Positions 15,664-23,952 are shown, counted from the stretch's first letter. The stretch is 33,262 nucleotides of DNA from a bacterium (GCA_021781955.1 JAJXVV010000002.1:138730-171991), one strand, 5' to 3'. Notes: generated from the letters alone by a model not told the origin. Made by a program: numbers and translations.

Positions 15664-15671
15664 AGTATAAT
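15664..15671. promoter_or_regulatory. Overlapping divergent -10 boxes of the CYTH gene and folA
   Basis: Eight bases AGTATAAT hold TATACT on the minus strand (15669-15664) and TATAAT on the plus strand (15666-15671). Each is followed by exactly six bases and then an ATG (15657 minus; 15678 plus). Both transcripts would be leaderless, and RNA polymerase cannot use both boxes at the same moment. Confidence 0.65.
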
Positions 15672-15677
15672 TCGGAT

Positions 15678-16196
15678 ATGGAAAAAGGCACAGTAGCCGC
15701 GATCGCCGCGATAGGGACGCACCGGGAGCTTGGCTATCGCGACAAGCTGCTGTGGCACATTCCCGACGATCTTCAGCGTTTCAAGCGTCTCACGTTCGGT
15801 CATCCGGTCATCATGGGCCGCAAGACGTTCGACTCGATCGTCGGCTACCTCGGCAAGCCATTCCAAGGGCGCACGAGCGTCGTCGTCACGCGTGATCCTC
15901 AGTACGACGCATCGAAATACGGCGAAGGCGTGGTCGTTGCCCACTCGCTCGACGAAGCACTCGGTCTCGCGCGTCGACAGCCGGGCGGAGAAGAAGTGTT
16001 CATCGGCGGCGGCGCGGAGATCTATCGGCAGGCGCTCCCCCGCGTCGACCTGCTCCGGCTTACCATAATAGACGACACGAAGCTTGCGGACGCTTATTTT
16101 CCCGAATACGAACGGGAGTTCACGGAGGTCGCGTTCGAGGAAGCGCGTGAGTGGGAGGGGATCAAGTATCGGTACGTCGATCTCGAGCGCGGGTAA
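15678..16196 (+). CDS. folA: Dihydrofolate reductase
   Basis: 172 residues, normal for bacterial DHFR. Visible: VAAIAAIGTHRELGYRDK-LLWHIPDDLQRFKR (with the acidic residue of the active site in IPDDL), the NADPH-binding HPVIMGRKTF (42-51), and VFIGGGAEIYRQALP (110-124). It regenerates tetrahydrofolate after ThyA. It is divergent from the CYTH-dcd-thyA-tmk-glyA group, with 20 bases between the two start codons; the shared promoter implies linked control of thymidylate synthesis and folate recycling. Confidence 0.95.
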   Translation: MEKGTVAAIAAIGTHRELGYRDKLLWHIPDDLQRFKRLTFGHPVIMGRKTFDSIVGYLGKPFQGRTSVVVTRDPQYDASKYGEGVVVAHSLDEALGLARRQPGGEEVFIGGGAEIYRQALPRVDLLRLTIIDDTKLADAYFPEYEREFTEVAFEEAREWEGIKYRYVDLERG

Positions 16197-16220
16197 CAAG
16201 GTTATCCCCAGATTCCTACA

Positions 16221-16233
16221 GAGGACCGTCCTC
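16221..16233. repeat. Palindromic motif GAGGACCGTCCTC upstream of purL
   Basis: Six-base arms around a single central C. With flanks, 16219-16238 matches 29182-29201 at 19 of 20 positions. It lies in the 114-base gap between folA and purL, about 67 bases before the purL -10 box. It could be an operator, a small hairpin, or a member of a dispersed palindrome family. Confidence 0.55.
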
Positions 16234-16299
16234 CGGGTTTGGCGTGGCGTGTTTGCGTCACGCAGTACGCGGCAGCTTGCGGGGCGCATGATGCCGCAC

Positions 16300-16305
16300 T
16301 ATACT
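16300..16305 (+). promoter_or_regulatory. -10 box TATACT of the purine operon
   Basis: TATACT is five bases before ATG 16311, so the purL message starts at or within a base of the ATG. It supports 16311 over upstream in-frame ATGs of the longer open frame from 16239. Confidence 0.55.
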
Positions 16306-16310
16306 GCGCC

Positions 16311-19268
16311 ATGACATACCGAATCTCGGTATCCTCGAAAGTCGACGACGGACGAGCGCGCGTTTTCCTCCGCACCCTCCAGAACGCCTTTCCCAAAAGT
16401 GGCCTAACGGCCACTTCGTTCGTTCAGGTGTATGCCATCGACGCGGAGCTCACCCCCGAACAGGCGCAGGAGGCGGCGGAACGGTTCACCGATCCCCTCA
16501 TCGAATCGTACGGTATCGGAGAGATACCGCTGCCGCGCGAGTACACGTTCGCCATTGAGATCGGATTTTTGCCGGGCGTCACCGACAACGTCGGCCACAC
16601 GGCGCGCGAAATGATAGAAGACCTCACGGGCCGGACCTTCGTGCAAGGTGAAGACGTGTACACGTCGGGCGTCCTGTTCTTGAGAGGAGAGGTGAGCGCG
16701 CGCGAAGCCGAAGGCTTCGCGCGCGAGCTGCATAATCCGCTCATCGAGCGCGCCAGCGTATTCGCCCGAGGCGACATGATACCGCTCGTCGTCCCGAAAG
16801 TGCGGCTCGGACAGACGCCGGCAGCCGACATCGTAGATCTGGAGGTGAGCGATGCGGTACTGATGCGCATCAGCAAAGAAGGCATTGCGGGCCGCGGGCC
16901 GCTCGCGTTGCCGCTCGCGTCGATGAGAGCGATACGTGACCACTTCAAGCGGTTGGGAAGAAAGCCGACCGATATCGAGCTCGAGTCGCTCGCGCAGACG
17001 TGGTCGGAACACTGCAAGCACACCATCTTCGCCGACCCGATCGATGAGGTGAGAGAGGGGATCTATCGCCGATACATCAAAGGCGCGACCAAGAAGATCC
17101 GCAAGATGAAAGGCAGAAAGGATTTTTGCGCATCCGTCTTTACCGACAATGCTGGCGCTATAGCCTTCGACAAGGACTACCTCGTCACGCATAAAGTGGA
17201 GACGCACAATTCTCCCTCCGGACTCGACCCGTTTGGCGGCTCGGTCACGGCGATCGTCGGCGTGAATCGCGACTGCTTAGGCTTCGGGCTAGGCGCCAAG
17301 CCGATAGCCAATACCTACGGCTTTTGCGTCGGGAACCCGCTCGATCAGCGAGAGTTCTATCGTGATGAGTCGCGTACGAAGTCGCTTTTGCCCGCGCGGC
17401 GCATTCTCGAGGGCGTAGTGAAGGGCATCAACGTGGGAGGCAATCAAAGCGGCATCCCGACCCCGCTCGGATTCATTGTGGTGGACGATAGCTATCGCGG
17501 CAAGCCGCTCGTCTTCGGCGGCACGGTTGGCCTCATACCCCGGCGTTTACCGAGGACGGCCCTTGGGAGCAAAAAAAAGATCGCCCTCGGTAAGCGCGCA
17601 TACGAAAAGCGAGCACGACCCGGCGATTTGGTCGTAATGCTCGGCGGACGGGTCGGGCTTGACGGCATCCACGGCGCGACATTTTCGTCGGTCGAACTTT
17701 CCAAAGGATCGCCCGCGACCGCGGTGCAGATCGGCGACCCAATTACGCAGAAGAAATTCTCCGACGCGCTCGTTCGCGAGGCGCGTGATCGAGCGCTCTA
17801 CACGAGCATCACCGACAACGGCGCGGGTGGCTTGAGTGGTTCAGTGGGTGAGATGGCGAGGGAAAGCGGCGGCTGCGAGATCGCGCTTGAGCAGGTCCCG
17901 CTCAAATATCCCGGTCTCGCGCCGTGGCAGATATGGCTCTCCGAATCGCAAGAGCGCATGACGCTCGCAGTGCCTGCGAAAAAATGGCCGGAACTCAAAG
18001 CGCTGTTCGAAAGTCGCGATGTGGAGGCGACGGCCATCGGCAGGTTCACCGATTCTGGTCGCGTGGTTGTGCGTCATCATGACAAGATCGTGCTCGATCT
18101 CAGTCTCGATTTCCTGCATGACGGCAGGCCGGTGCATAAGCAGAAGAGCAAGAAGCCGAGAAAGGGAAAGATGCGGCGGGCGCCGCAGGCGCCCGCCGCA
18201 TCTTTCGGCAACTCGCTCCTCAAGCTGCTCGCATGCCCGTCCGTCGGGTCGACGTCGTTCGTCGCGCAACAGTACGATCACGAAGTATTGGGCTCGTCGG
18301 TGACGAAGCCGCTCCAGGGTCGCGGGCTCGTCAACGCCGATGCGGCCGTGATAGAGCCACTCGCGAGCTCTGCCAAAGGCGTTGTTCTGTCGCACGGGTA
18401 TGCGCCATGGTACTCGCAGCTCGACACGTACGCGATGGCAGCCGCTTCCATAGATACGGCGGTGCGCAACGCCGTATGTGCGGGCGCCCATCGCGACCAC
18501 CTCGCGATACTCGACAATTTCTGTTGGTCATCGTCCGATACGCCAGAGCGGCTCTACGAACTGAAGGAGGCGGCGCGCGCGTGCTACGACACCGCGGTCG
18601 CCCATGGCGTGCCGTTCATCTCCGGCAAGGACTCGATGTTCAACGATTTTCGCGGATTCGGCGCGCAGGGCGATGCCGTGCATATCGCCGCGTTGCCGAC
18701 ACTCCTCATATCCGCGATCGGCGTGATGCCGGACGCTTCGAAAGCCATGACGCTCGACTTCAAGCGTCCGGGCGACCTGCTCTATCTCGTCGGCGAGACG
18801 CACGATGAGCTCGGCGCGTCGGCATATTATGCGGTTCGCGATGCGCGGGGCGGCGTCGTCCCGCAGGTGTTCGCCAGGAAGAACGCGAAAGCGTACGATG
18901 CGCTCACGAAAGCGATAGACGCGGGACTCGTCGCCTCGGCGATCGGGCTTTCGCGCGGCGGGCTCAGTGTCGCGCTCGCCAAATCCTCGATCGCCGGGCA
19001 GCTCGGCGCTCGGATAGACATAACGAAGGCGGCGAAGAAGCTCCCTGCAGAAGCGTTCCTCTTTTCCGAATCCCAGGGCCGCATGCTCGTATCCGTGAGA
19101 CCGGACGCGTGCAAGCGTTTCGAGCAGCGGTTCAAAGGCGTGCCGTTCGCGCGCATCGGCGAAGTCGTGGCGGAGCCGATGTTTTCAGTCACGCATAGCG
19201 AAGGTTCCATTGAGCTGCCGCTCGCCGCCCTCGCCGACGCGTACCGTTCGTTCTTCAAGAACTGGTAA
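16311..19268 (+). CDS. purL: Phosphoribosylformylglycinamidine synthase, PurS-like + PurL fusion
   Basis: 985 residues. The first ~190 residues form two ferredoxin-like PurS-type units (about 1-75, and 78-150 with FLPGVTDNVGHTARE). The PurL body follows: WSEHCKH (about 230), VETHNSPSGLDPFGG, then a basic linker near 606-632, then the second half from LLACPSVGS through SGKDSMFND and LSRGGL to ESQGRML. ATP-dependent amidation of FGAR to FGAM; ammonia comes from the separate PurQ next door, so this is a class between short PurL (about 720-750) and the one-chain enzyme (about 1300) that includes the glutaminase. Two perfect DNA hairpins lie in frame inside the gene (16697-16725 and 18167-18205). 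First gene of a purLQEMCB operon. Confidence 0.92.
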   Translation: MTYRISVSSKVDDGRARVFLRTLQNAFPKSGLTATSFVQVYAIDAELTPEQAQEAAERFTDPLIESYGIGEIPLPREYTFAIEIGFLPGVTDNVGHTAREMIEDLTGRTFVQGEDVYTSGVLFLRGEVSAREAEGFARELHNPLIERASVFARGDMIPLVVPKVRLGQTPAADIVDLEVSDAVLMRISKEGIAGRGPLALPLASMRAIRDHFKRLGRKPTDIELESLAQTWSEHCKHTIFADPIDEVREGIYRRYIKGATKKIRKMKGRKDFCASVFTDNAGAIAFDKDYLVTHKVETHNSPSGLDPFGGSVTAIVGVNRDCLGFGLGAKPIANTYGFCVGNPLDQREFYRDESRTKSLLPARRILEGVVKGINVGGNQSGIPTPLGFIVVDDSYRGKPLVFGGTVGLIPRRLPRTALGSKKKIALGKRAYEKRARPGDLVVMLGGRVGLDGIHGATFSSVELSKGSPATAVQIGDPITQKKFSDALVREARDRALYTSITDNGAGGLSGSVGEMARESGGCEIALEQVPLKYPGLAPWQIWLSESQERMTLAVPAKKWPELKALFESRDVEATAIGRFTDSGRVVVRHHDKIVLDLSLDFLHDGRPVHKQKSKKPRKGKMRRAPQAPAASFGNSLLKLLACPSVGSTSFVAQQYDHEVLGSSVTKPLQGRGLVNADAAVIEPLASSAKGVVLSHGYAPWYSQLDTYAMAAASIDTAVRNAVCAGAHRDHLAILDNFCWSSSDTPERLYELKEAARACYDTAVAHGVPFISGKDSMFNDFRGFGAQGDAVHIAALPTLLISAIGVMPDASKAMTLDFKRPGDLLYLVGETHDELGASAYYAVRDARGGVVPQVFARKNAKAYDALTKAIDAGLVASAIGLSRGGLSVALAKSSIAGQLGARIDITKAAKKLPAEAFLFSESQGRMLVSVRPDACKRFEQRFKGVPFARIGEVVAEPMFSVTHSEGSIELPLAALADAYRSFFKNW
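16697..16725. repeat. Perfect hairpin inside purL, 13-bp arms, 3-base loop
   Basis: Arms 16697-16709 and 16713-16725 with loop GAA. It lies in the second PurS-like unit and codes for AREAEGFARE-like residues, so it remains in frame. Its shape matches the intergenic hairpins of the window but there is no T-tract. Confidence 0.75.
18167..18205. repeat. Perfect hairpin inside purL linker, 18-bp arms, 3-base loop
   Basis: Arms 18167-18184 and 18188-18205, loop GCA; every one of 18 pairs is perfect, ending AAAG...CTTT. It encodes KMRRAPQAPAASF in the linker between the two PurL halves. It is the longest inverted repeat that I found in the window, longer than the intergenic terminators. Confidence 0.85.
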
Positions 19269-19271
19269 CGT

Positions 19272-20042
19272 ATGAGAAAACCGTCCGTCATCATTCTCTC
19301 CGGCTACGGCCTCAATACCGAGGAGGAGACGAAGACCGCGTTCGAGCTCGCCGGTGCGCGCGCGAGAATCGTTCATATCAACGATCTCATCGCGAGGCCG
19401 TCGCTTCTCGACGCGACGCAGATCGCGGTCGTACCCGGGGGGTTCTCGTATGGCGACGACACTGGTTCTGGCAATGCGTACGGCAATCGTCTCAAGCAGC
19501 ACTTGGGCCGCACGCTCGAGCGGTTCCTCGCGCGCGATACGCTCATGCTCGGCATTTGCAACGGTTTCCAGATACTCACGAAAGCGGGCATTCTTCCCGG
19601 CGCGCTCATCGCCAACAACAACGCGCGCTACACCTGTCGCTGGGCCGACGTCGAAGTCGCAGGGGAAAGTCCGTGGCTCGGAGGCATCACGCGCATGTCG
19701 GTACCCATCGCGCATGGCGAGGGGAAATACTATGCGCCGCCGGCAATGCTCGCGGAGCTGAAGAAAAATAACGCCATCGCGCTCGCGTATGCGGAAGGCG
19801 AGACCGCACGCCATTTCGGTTTGCCGTTCAACCCAAACGGTTCGCTTGAGAACATCGCTGGCGTGACCGCATATGACGGGCGCGTTCTGGGACTCATGCC
19901 GCATCCGGAGCGCGCGGTGCGCTTCACGCAACTGCCGCACTGGACGCTCGTGCGCGAGGACTACGCACGCGCAGGCAAGAAGCTTCCGACCAAGGGCCCC
20001 GGCCTTCAGTTGTTTAGGAATGCGGTAAAATACTTCGCATGA
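19272..20042 (+). CDS. purQ: FGAM synthase glutaminase subunit
   Basis: 256 residues, class I glutamine amidotransferase. Nucleophile C96 in LGICNGFQ, His/Glu of the triad in PHPER (H211, E213), oxyanion region PGGFSYGDD (55-63). It supplies ammonia to PurL. The start is three bases after the purL stop, and its TGA overlaps the purE ATG by four bases (ATGA). It is somewhat longer than typical stand-alone PurQ of Gram-positive bacteria (about 225), the extra length lying near residues 160-190. Confidence 0.93.
   Translation: MRKPSVIILSGYGLNTEEETKTAFELAGARARIVHINDLIARPSLLDATQIAVVPGGFSYGDDTGSGNAYGNRLKQHLGRTLERFLARDTLMLGICNGFQILTKAGILPGALIANNNARYTCRWADVEVAGESPWLGGITRMSVPIAHGEGKYYAPPAMLAELKKNNAIALAYAEGETARHFGLPFNPNGSLENIAGVTAYDGRVLGLMPHPERAVRFTQLPHWTLVREDYARAGKKLPTKGPGLQLFRNAVKYFA
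20026..20031 (+). promoter_or_regulatory. Possible internal -10 box TAAAAT before purE
   Basis: TAAAAT inside the end of purQ is seven bases before the purE ATG at 20039, the same spacing as leaderless boxes elsewhere. It could give purE-M-C-B an extra start, but operon read-through alone would also suffice. Confidence 0.3.
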
Positions 20043-20566
20043 ACATCCCGCTCGTCGGCATTATCATGGGTTCCGATTCCGACCTGCCGGCCATGCAGGA
20101 TGCGGCGAAGCTGCTCGATGAGCTCGGTGTCGGCTACGAGATACACACGCTTTCCGCGCACCGCACTCCCGAGGCGGTTGTCGAGTACGTCACGAAGAGC
20201 GAAGCGGCAGGGTACAAAGCATTTATCTGCGGCGCCGGAGGCGCGGCGCATTTGGCGGGAGCCGTCGCCGCGCACACCGCGCTGCCGGTCATCGGCGTCC
20301 CGATCATGAACAAATCCACCGGCGGCATCGACGCGCTCTTTTCGACCGCACAAATGCCGCCCGGCATTCCTGTGGCGACGGTCGCGATCAACGGTGCGAA
20401 GAACGCCGGCATACTGGCGGCACAAATCATCGGCGCGGGAGATGAAGCGACGCGGACGAAAGTTCGCGCATACAAGGAAAAGATTGCGAAAGACATCCAA
20501 GCGAAGGACGACGATCTGCAGCAAAAAGGTTTCAAGAAATACCTCGAGGACAGGGGGTTGGTATGA
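20039..20566 (+). CDS. purE: 5-(carboxyamino)imidazole ribonucleotide mutase
   Basis: 175 residues. MGSDSDLPAM (10-19), LSAHRTPEAV (about 38-47) and the GAGGAAHLAGAVAAHT phosphate/flavodoxin-like loop identify PurE. The SAHRTP form fits class I (N5-CAIR mutase), which needs PurK to make its substrate; no purK is present in the window. Class II (direct AIR carboxylase) cannot be fully excluded. Overlaps purQ and purM by four bases at each end. Residues after 150 form a charged helical tail. Confidence 0.93.
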   Translation: MNIPLVGIIMGSDSDLPAMQDAAKLLDELGVGYEIHTLSAHRTPEAVVEYVTKSEAAGYKAFICGAGGAAHLAGAVAAHTALPVIGVPIMNKSTGGIDALFSTAQMPPGIPVATVAINGAKNAGILAAQIIGAGDEATRTKVRAYKEKIAKDIQAKDDDLQQKGFKKYLEDRGLV

Positions 20567-21618
20567 GCAAAAAGCTTTCGTACAAGAGTTCCGGCGTCGA
20601 TCGCGATACCGAGAACGAGACGAAAGAGGGAATGGCTTCGGCGCTCGAGACGAGCGATGCGCGGGTGCTCAACAAGATCGGCGCGTTCGCGTCGCTCTAC
20701 GACGGCGCGTTCCCGGAGTACGAGCATCCGGTCCTCGTACTGAAAACGGAAGAACCAGGAAGCAAGCAGCTGCTCGCAATGCGGTACGACAAAGTGGAGA
20801 ATGTGTGCCACGACCTCGTCAATCACCTGGTCAACGACTGCATCGTGATGGGAGCCAAACCGCTCTCGATACAGGATTGCATCGTGGCTGGCAAGGTAGA
20901 AAAAGATATCGTACTGCGCATGGTGCGGGCGTTCTCGGATGCGGCGAAAGAGAACGAGTGTTCGCTCACCGGCGGCGAGACCTCCTGGCAGCCGAACGTC
21001 ATTCCGGAGGGCACGTACGTGCTTACCGCAAGCATCGTCGGCGTCGTCGACAAGCATAAGGTCATCGACGGTTCGCGCATCCAGGAAGGCGACACGGTGC
21101 TGGCGTTCGCCTCGAGCGGCGTGCATACCAACGGCATCTCGCTCGTCCGCAAGATCATGGAGGCGGCGCCGGCCATTCTGAAAGAACGAGTTGATGGCGA
21201 GCTGTTCATTGATGCCGTTCTTACGCCGCACCGCGCCTATTACCGCGTGCTCAAGGGTTTGTTCGACAGCGAAGGTTTGACTGGCCTCGCGCACATCACG
21301 GGCGGCGGCATCAAAGAAAATCTCAATCGCATTTTGCCCGCAGGCCTCAGCGCGCAGGTAGACCTCTCGAAGATACGCGTATTACCTCTGTTCTCGCTCC
21401 TCAAGCGCTATGGCGCGCTCGACGATGCCGATATGCTCCGCACGTTCAATATGGGCGTTGGGCTAGCTGCGGTCGTTCGTCCGGAAGATTCCGGGAGAAT
21501 GATGGCTCATGTCGTGCGCATGGGCATCGATGCGTACGAGATCGGTACTATCACCACGGGGAGCGGAGCGGTCGAGTTCGCAGGTGCGTTACAATGGAGC
21601 AATATGCATCGCGTATGA
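20563..21618 (+). CDS. purM: Phosphoribosylformylglycinamidine cyclo-ligase (AIR synthetase)
   Basis: 351 residues. YKSSGVDRDTEN (7-18) matches the PurM N-terminus; VNDCIVMGAKPLSIQDCI, LTGGETSWQPN, GVHTNGISLVRKI and HITGGGIKENLNRILP are the typical core motifs. It closes FGAM to AIR with ATP. ATG overlaps the purE stop (ATGA), and AGGGGG at 20552-20557, five bases before the ATG, is the best Shine-Dalgarno-like sequence in the operon. Normal family length. Confidence 0.95.
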   Translation: MSKKLSYKSSGVDRDTENETKEGMASALETSDARVLNKIGAFASLYDGAFPEYEHPVLVLKTEEPGSKQLLAMRYDKVENVCHDLVNHLVNDCIVMGAKPLSIQDCIVAGKVEKDIVLRMVRAFSDAAKENECSLTGGETSWQPNVIPEGTYVLTASIVGVVDKHKVIDGSRIQEGDTVLAFASSGVHTNGISLVRKIMEAAPAILKERVDGELFIDAVLTPHRAYYRVLKGLFDSEGLTGLAHITGGGIKENLNRILPAGLSAQVDLSKIRVLPLFSLLKRYGALDDADMLRTFNMGVGLAAVVRPEDSGRMMAHVVRMGIDAYEIGTITTGSGAVEFAGALQWSNMHRV

Positions 21619-22553
21619 TCGACGTGATCAGAGAGACAGACTTCGCCAACCTCGGTGGCAAGAAGGCCGGCAAGGTGCGTGATGTGTACCTGCAGTCTGA
21701 CAAGCTCATACTCGTTACGACCGACCGCCACTCCTCATTTGATCGCATCGTCGCGCACATTCCGTCGAAGGGGCAAGTGTTGAATCAGGTGAGCGCGTGG
21801 TGGTTCGACAAGACGAAAGACATTGTTCCCAATCACCTCCTCGCTGTTCCCGATCCGAACGTTACCATTGCGAAGCGTCTCACCTTGGTGCCGGTCGAGG
21901 CGGTGATGCGCGGGTATCTCACCGGCGTGACCGACACCTCTATCTGGACGCGCTACCTCAACGGGCAGCGGCGCTTTGGCGACCTCGCGCTGCCCGACGG
22001 TCTCAAAAAGAACATCAAACTGCCGTATCCGGTCTTTGATCCGACGACCAAAGAGGAAGGTCACGACCGCGCCATCTCGACCGACGACATGGTTGAGGAG
22101 GGGATCGTCACGCGCGAGATGCTCGCCAAGATGAAAGATGTTGCGACGCACCTTTTCATGCGCGGCCAAGAGATAGCCCTTAAACGCGGCCTCATCCTCG
22201 TGGATACCAAGTACGAATTCGGGACCGACGAGAAAGGCGAGCTCGTGCTCATCGATGAGATACACACGCCGGACTCCTCGCGCTACTGGCAGGTGGAAGG
22301 GTACGAGCAGAGCCTCGCGGCAGGTATCGAGCCGAGGAGTTTTGACAAAGAGTTCTTGCGCGTATGGTTCAAGGAGCACTGCGACCCGTACCACGACATC
22401 GAGATTCCTGCTGCTCCGGAAGATCTCGTGGTAGAGATGTCGCGACGCTATGTCCGCATGTACGAGCAGATCACGGGAGAAAAATTCGTCCCAGGTGAGC
22501 AGCCCGCGCTGCCGCGCATCGAGAAGAACCTCAAGTCGTATGAGTCCAGGTGA
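21615..22553 (+). CDS. purC: SAICAR synthetase
   Basis: 312 residues from ATG 21615, which overlaps the purM stop as ATGA; an in-frame ATG at 21594 would overlap purM by 25 bases and is less likely. GKVRDVYLQSDKLILVTTDRHSSFD (about 18-42), SKGQVLNQVSAWWFDKT, EAVMRGYLTG, LVDTKYEFG and IDEIHTPDSSRYW are SAICAR synthetase motifs. It joins aspartate to CAIR with ATP. The longer, yeast-like form (about 300 residues) is used and not the short bacterial form (about 240). Confidence 0.94.
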   Translation: MIDVIRETDFANLGGKKAGKVRDVYLQSDKLILVTTDRHSSFDRIVAHIPSKGQVLNQVSAWWFDKTKDIVPNHLLAVPDPNVTIAKRLTLVPVEAVMRGYLTGVTDTSIWTRYLNGQRRFGDLALPDGLKKNIKLPYPVFDPTTKEEGHDRAISTDDMVEEGIVTREMLAKMKDVATHLFMRGQEIALKRGLILVDTKYEFGTDEKGELVLIDEIHTPDSSRYWQVEGYEQSLAAGIEPRSFDKEFLRVWFKEHCDPYHDIEIPAAPEDLVVEMSRRYVRMYEQITGEKFVPGEQPALPRIEKNLKSYESR

Positions 22554-23952
22554 TCTCGTGCCGTTCGAGCCGCTCACGACGATTGGGCCTGTTGACGGAC
22601 GCTATTACGCGACGACGCGCGAGCTCACGAAGTATTTCAGCGAGTACGCGCTCATCCGCTACCGCTGCCTCGTCGAGTTCGGGTATCTCATCGCGCTCTC
22701 GGAGACACCGGGTACCGGCATTCGCGCGCTCGTGCAGCACGAGAAGGATTGGCTGCGCGCGGGCTCGACCTTCACCGTCGACGATGCACGCACCGTAAAG
22801 AAGATCGAGCGGGAAGGATGGGAGGGGATACCCGCGACGTACCATGACGTGAAAGCTGCGGAGTATTTCATCAAGAAACGCATGGCGGGCACATCGCTCG
22901 AAGATGTGACGGAGTGGGTGCATTTCGCGCTCACCTCGGAGGACGTCAACTCGGTCGCCTATGGACTCGCGTTGCGCGACGCGCTCCAAGAGGCGATGCT
23001 GCCGGCTCTGGACGAGGCGCGGAGCGCGCTTGATATGCTCGCGAAAAGGCACGCCGCAACGCCTATGCTCGCGCGTACGCATGGCCAACCCGCTTCACCG
23101 ACGACCTTTGGTAAAGAAATGCGCGTGTTTGAGCGGCGTCTCGCGCGGCAGATCGAACAGCTCCGTGCACGCACGGTGCTCGTCAAGTTCGCGGGCGCGA
23201 CCGGCAATTACAACGCGCACGCGACCGCGCTGCCGGAGGTGGATTGGCCGCTCTTCGCGCAGCGTTTCATCGCGGGGTTCAATTCGAACGCTGGTGTTCT
23301 CATCGAGCTCAACACGACGACGACGCAGATCGAGCCGCACGACACCTACGCGGAGCTCTTCGACGCGATACGCCGCACCAACGTCATTCTCACCGACCTC
23401 GCGCAGGACCTATGGCGCTACGTCTCCGACGGCTGGCTCACCCAAAAGCTGAAGGACGGGGAGATCGGCTCCTCCGCGATGCCGCACAAGGTGAACCCGA
23501 TAGATTTCGAGAATGCCGAAGGCAATCTCGGCCTCGCCAACGCGCTGTTCACCCACTTTTCGCAGAAACTCCCGATATCGCGCCTCCAGCGCGACCTCTC
23601 CGACTCGACCGTCGAGCGCTCTTTCGGCACCGCTTTCGCGCACTCGCTCATCGCCTACCGGGCGCTCCTGCGCGGCTTAGGCAAGGCGAACGTGGATGCG
23701 GAAGCGATGCGCGGAGCGCTCGCGGCGCACCCTGAGGTCTTGGCGGAAGCGTTCCAAACCGTCCTCCGCAAAGAAGGTGTCGCGGTGCCATACGAGAAAC
23801 TCAAGGAGCTCACGCGCGGCAAGCAGGTGACGCTCCAGGAGCTCGCACGGTTCATCGACGATCTCGACATCAGCGACGAAGTGAAAAAACGCCTCAAGGC
23901 GCTGCGCCCGGAGACGTACGTTGGCTTGGCGGAGCGCGTCGCGCGAGCGTAA
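22540..23952 (+). CDS. purB: Adenylosuccinate lyase
   Basis: 470 residues from ATG 22540, overlapping purC by 14 bases; GTG 22558, five bases after the purC stop, is an alternative. IGPVDGRYYATT (14-25), TSEDVNSVAYG, ARTHGQPASPTTFGKEM, TTQIEPHDTYAELFD and the signature SSAMPHKVNPIDFENAEGN belong to the long, E. coli-type PurB. It releases fumarate from SAICAR and from adenylosuccinate, so it serves both IMP and AMP synthesis. Last gene of the operon; it converges on the ABC permease gene with 22 bases between stops and no hairpin. Confidence 0.95.
   Translation: MSPGDLVPFEPLTTIGPVDGRYYATTRELTKYFSEYALIRYRCLVEFGYLIALSETPGTGIRALVQHEKDWLRAGSTFTVDDARTVKKIEREGWEGIPATYHDVKAAEYFIKKRMAGTSLEDVTEWVHFALTSEDVNSVAYGLALRDALQEAMLPALDEARSALDMLAKRHAATPMLARTHGQPASPTTFGKEMRVFERRLARQIEQLRARTVLVKFAGATGNYNAHATALPEVDWPLFAQRFIAGFNSNAGVLIELNTTTTQIEPHDTYAELFDAIRRTNVILTDLAQDLWRYVSDGWLTQKLKDGEIGSSAMPHKVNPIDFENAEGNLGLANALFTHFSQKLPISRLQRDLSDSTVERSFGTAFAHSLIAYRALLRGLGKANVDAEAMRGALAAHPEVLAEAFQTVLRKEGVAVPYEKLKELTRGKQVTLQELARFIDDLDISDEVKKRLKALRPETYVGLAERVARA

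Noticed and set aside
16199-16210. GGTTATCCCCA resembling a DnaA box
   Set aside because: Only one imperfect copy, without AT-rich repeats, dnaA or dnaN nearby, so no origin is supported.
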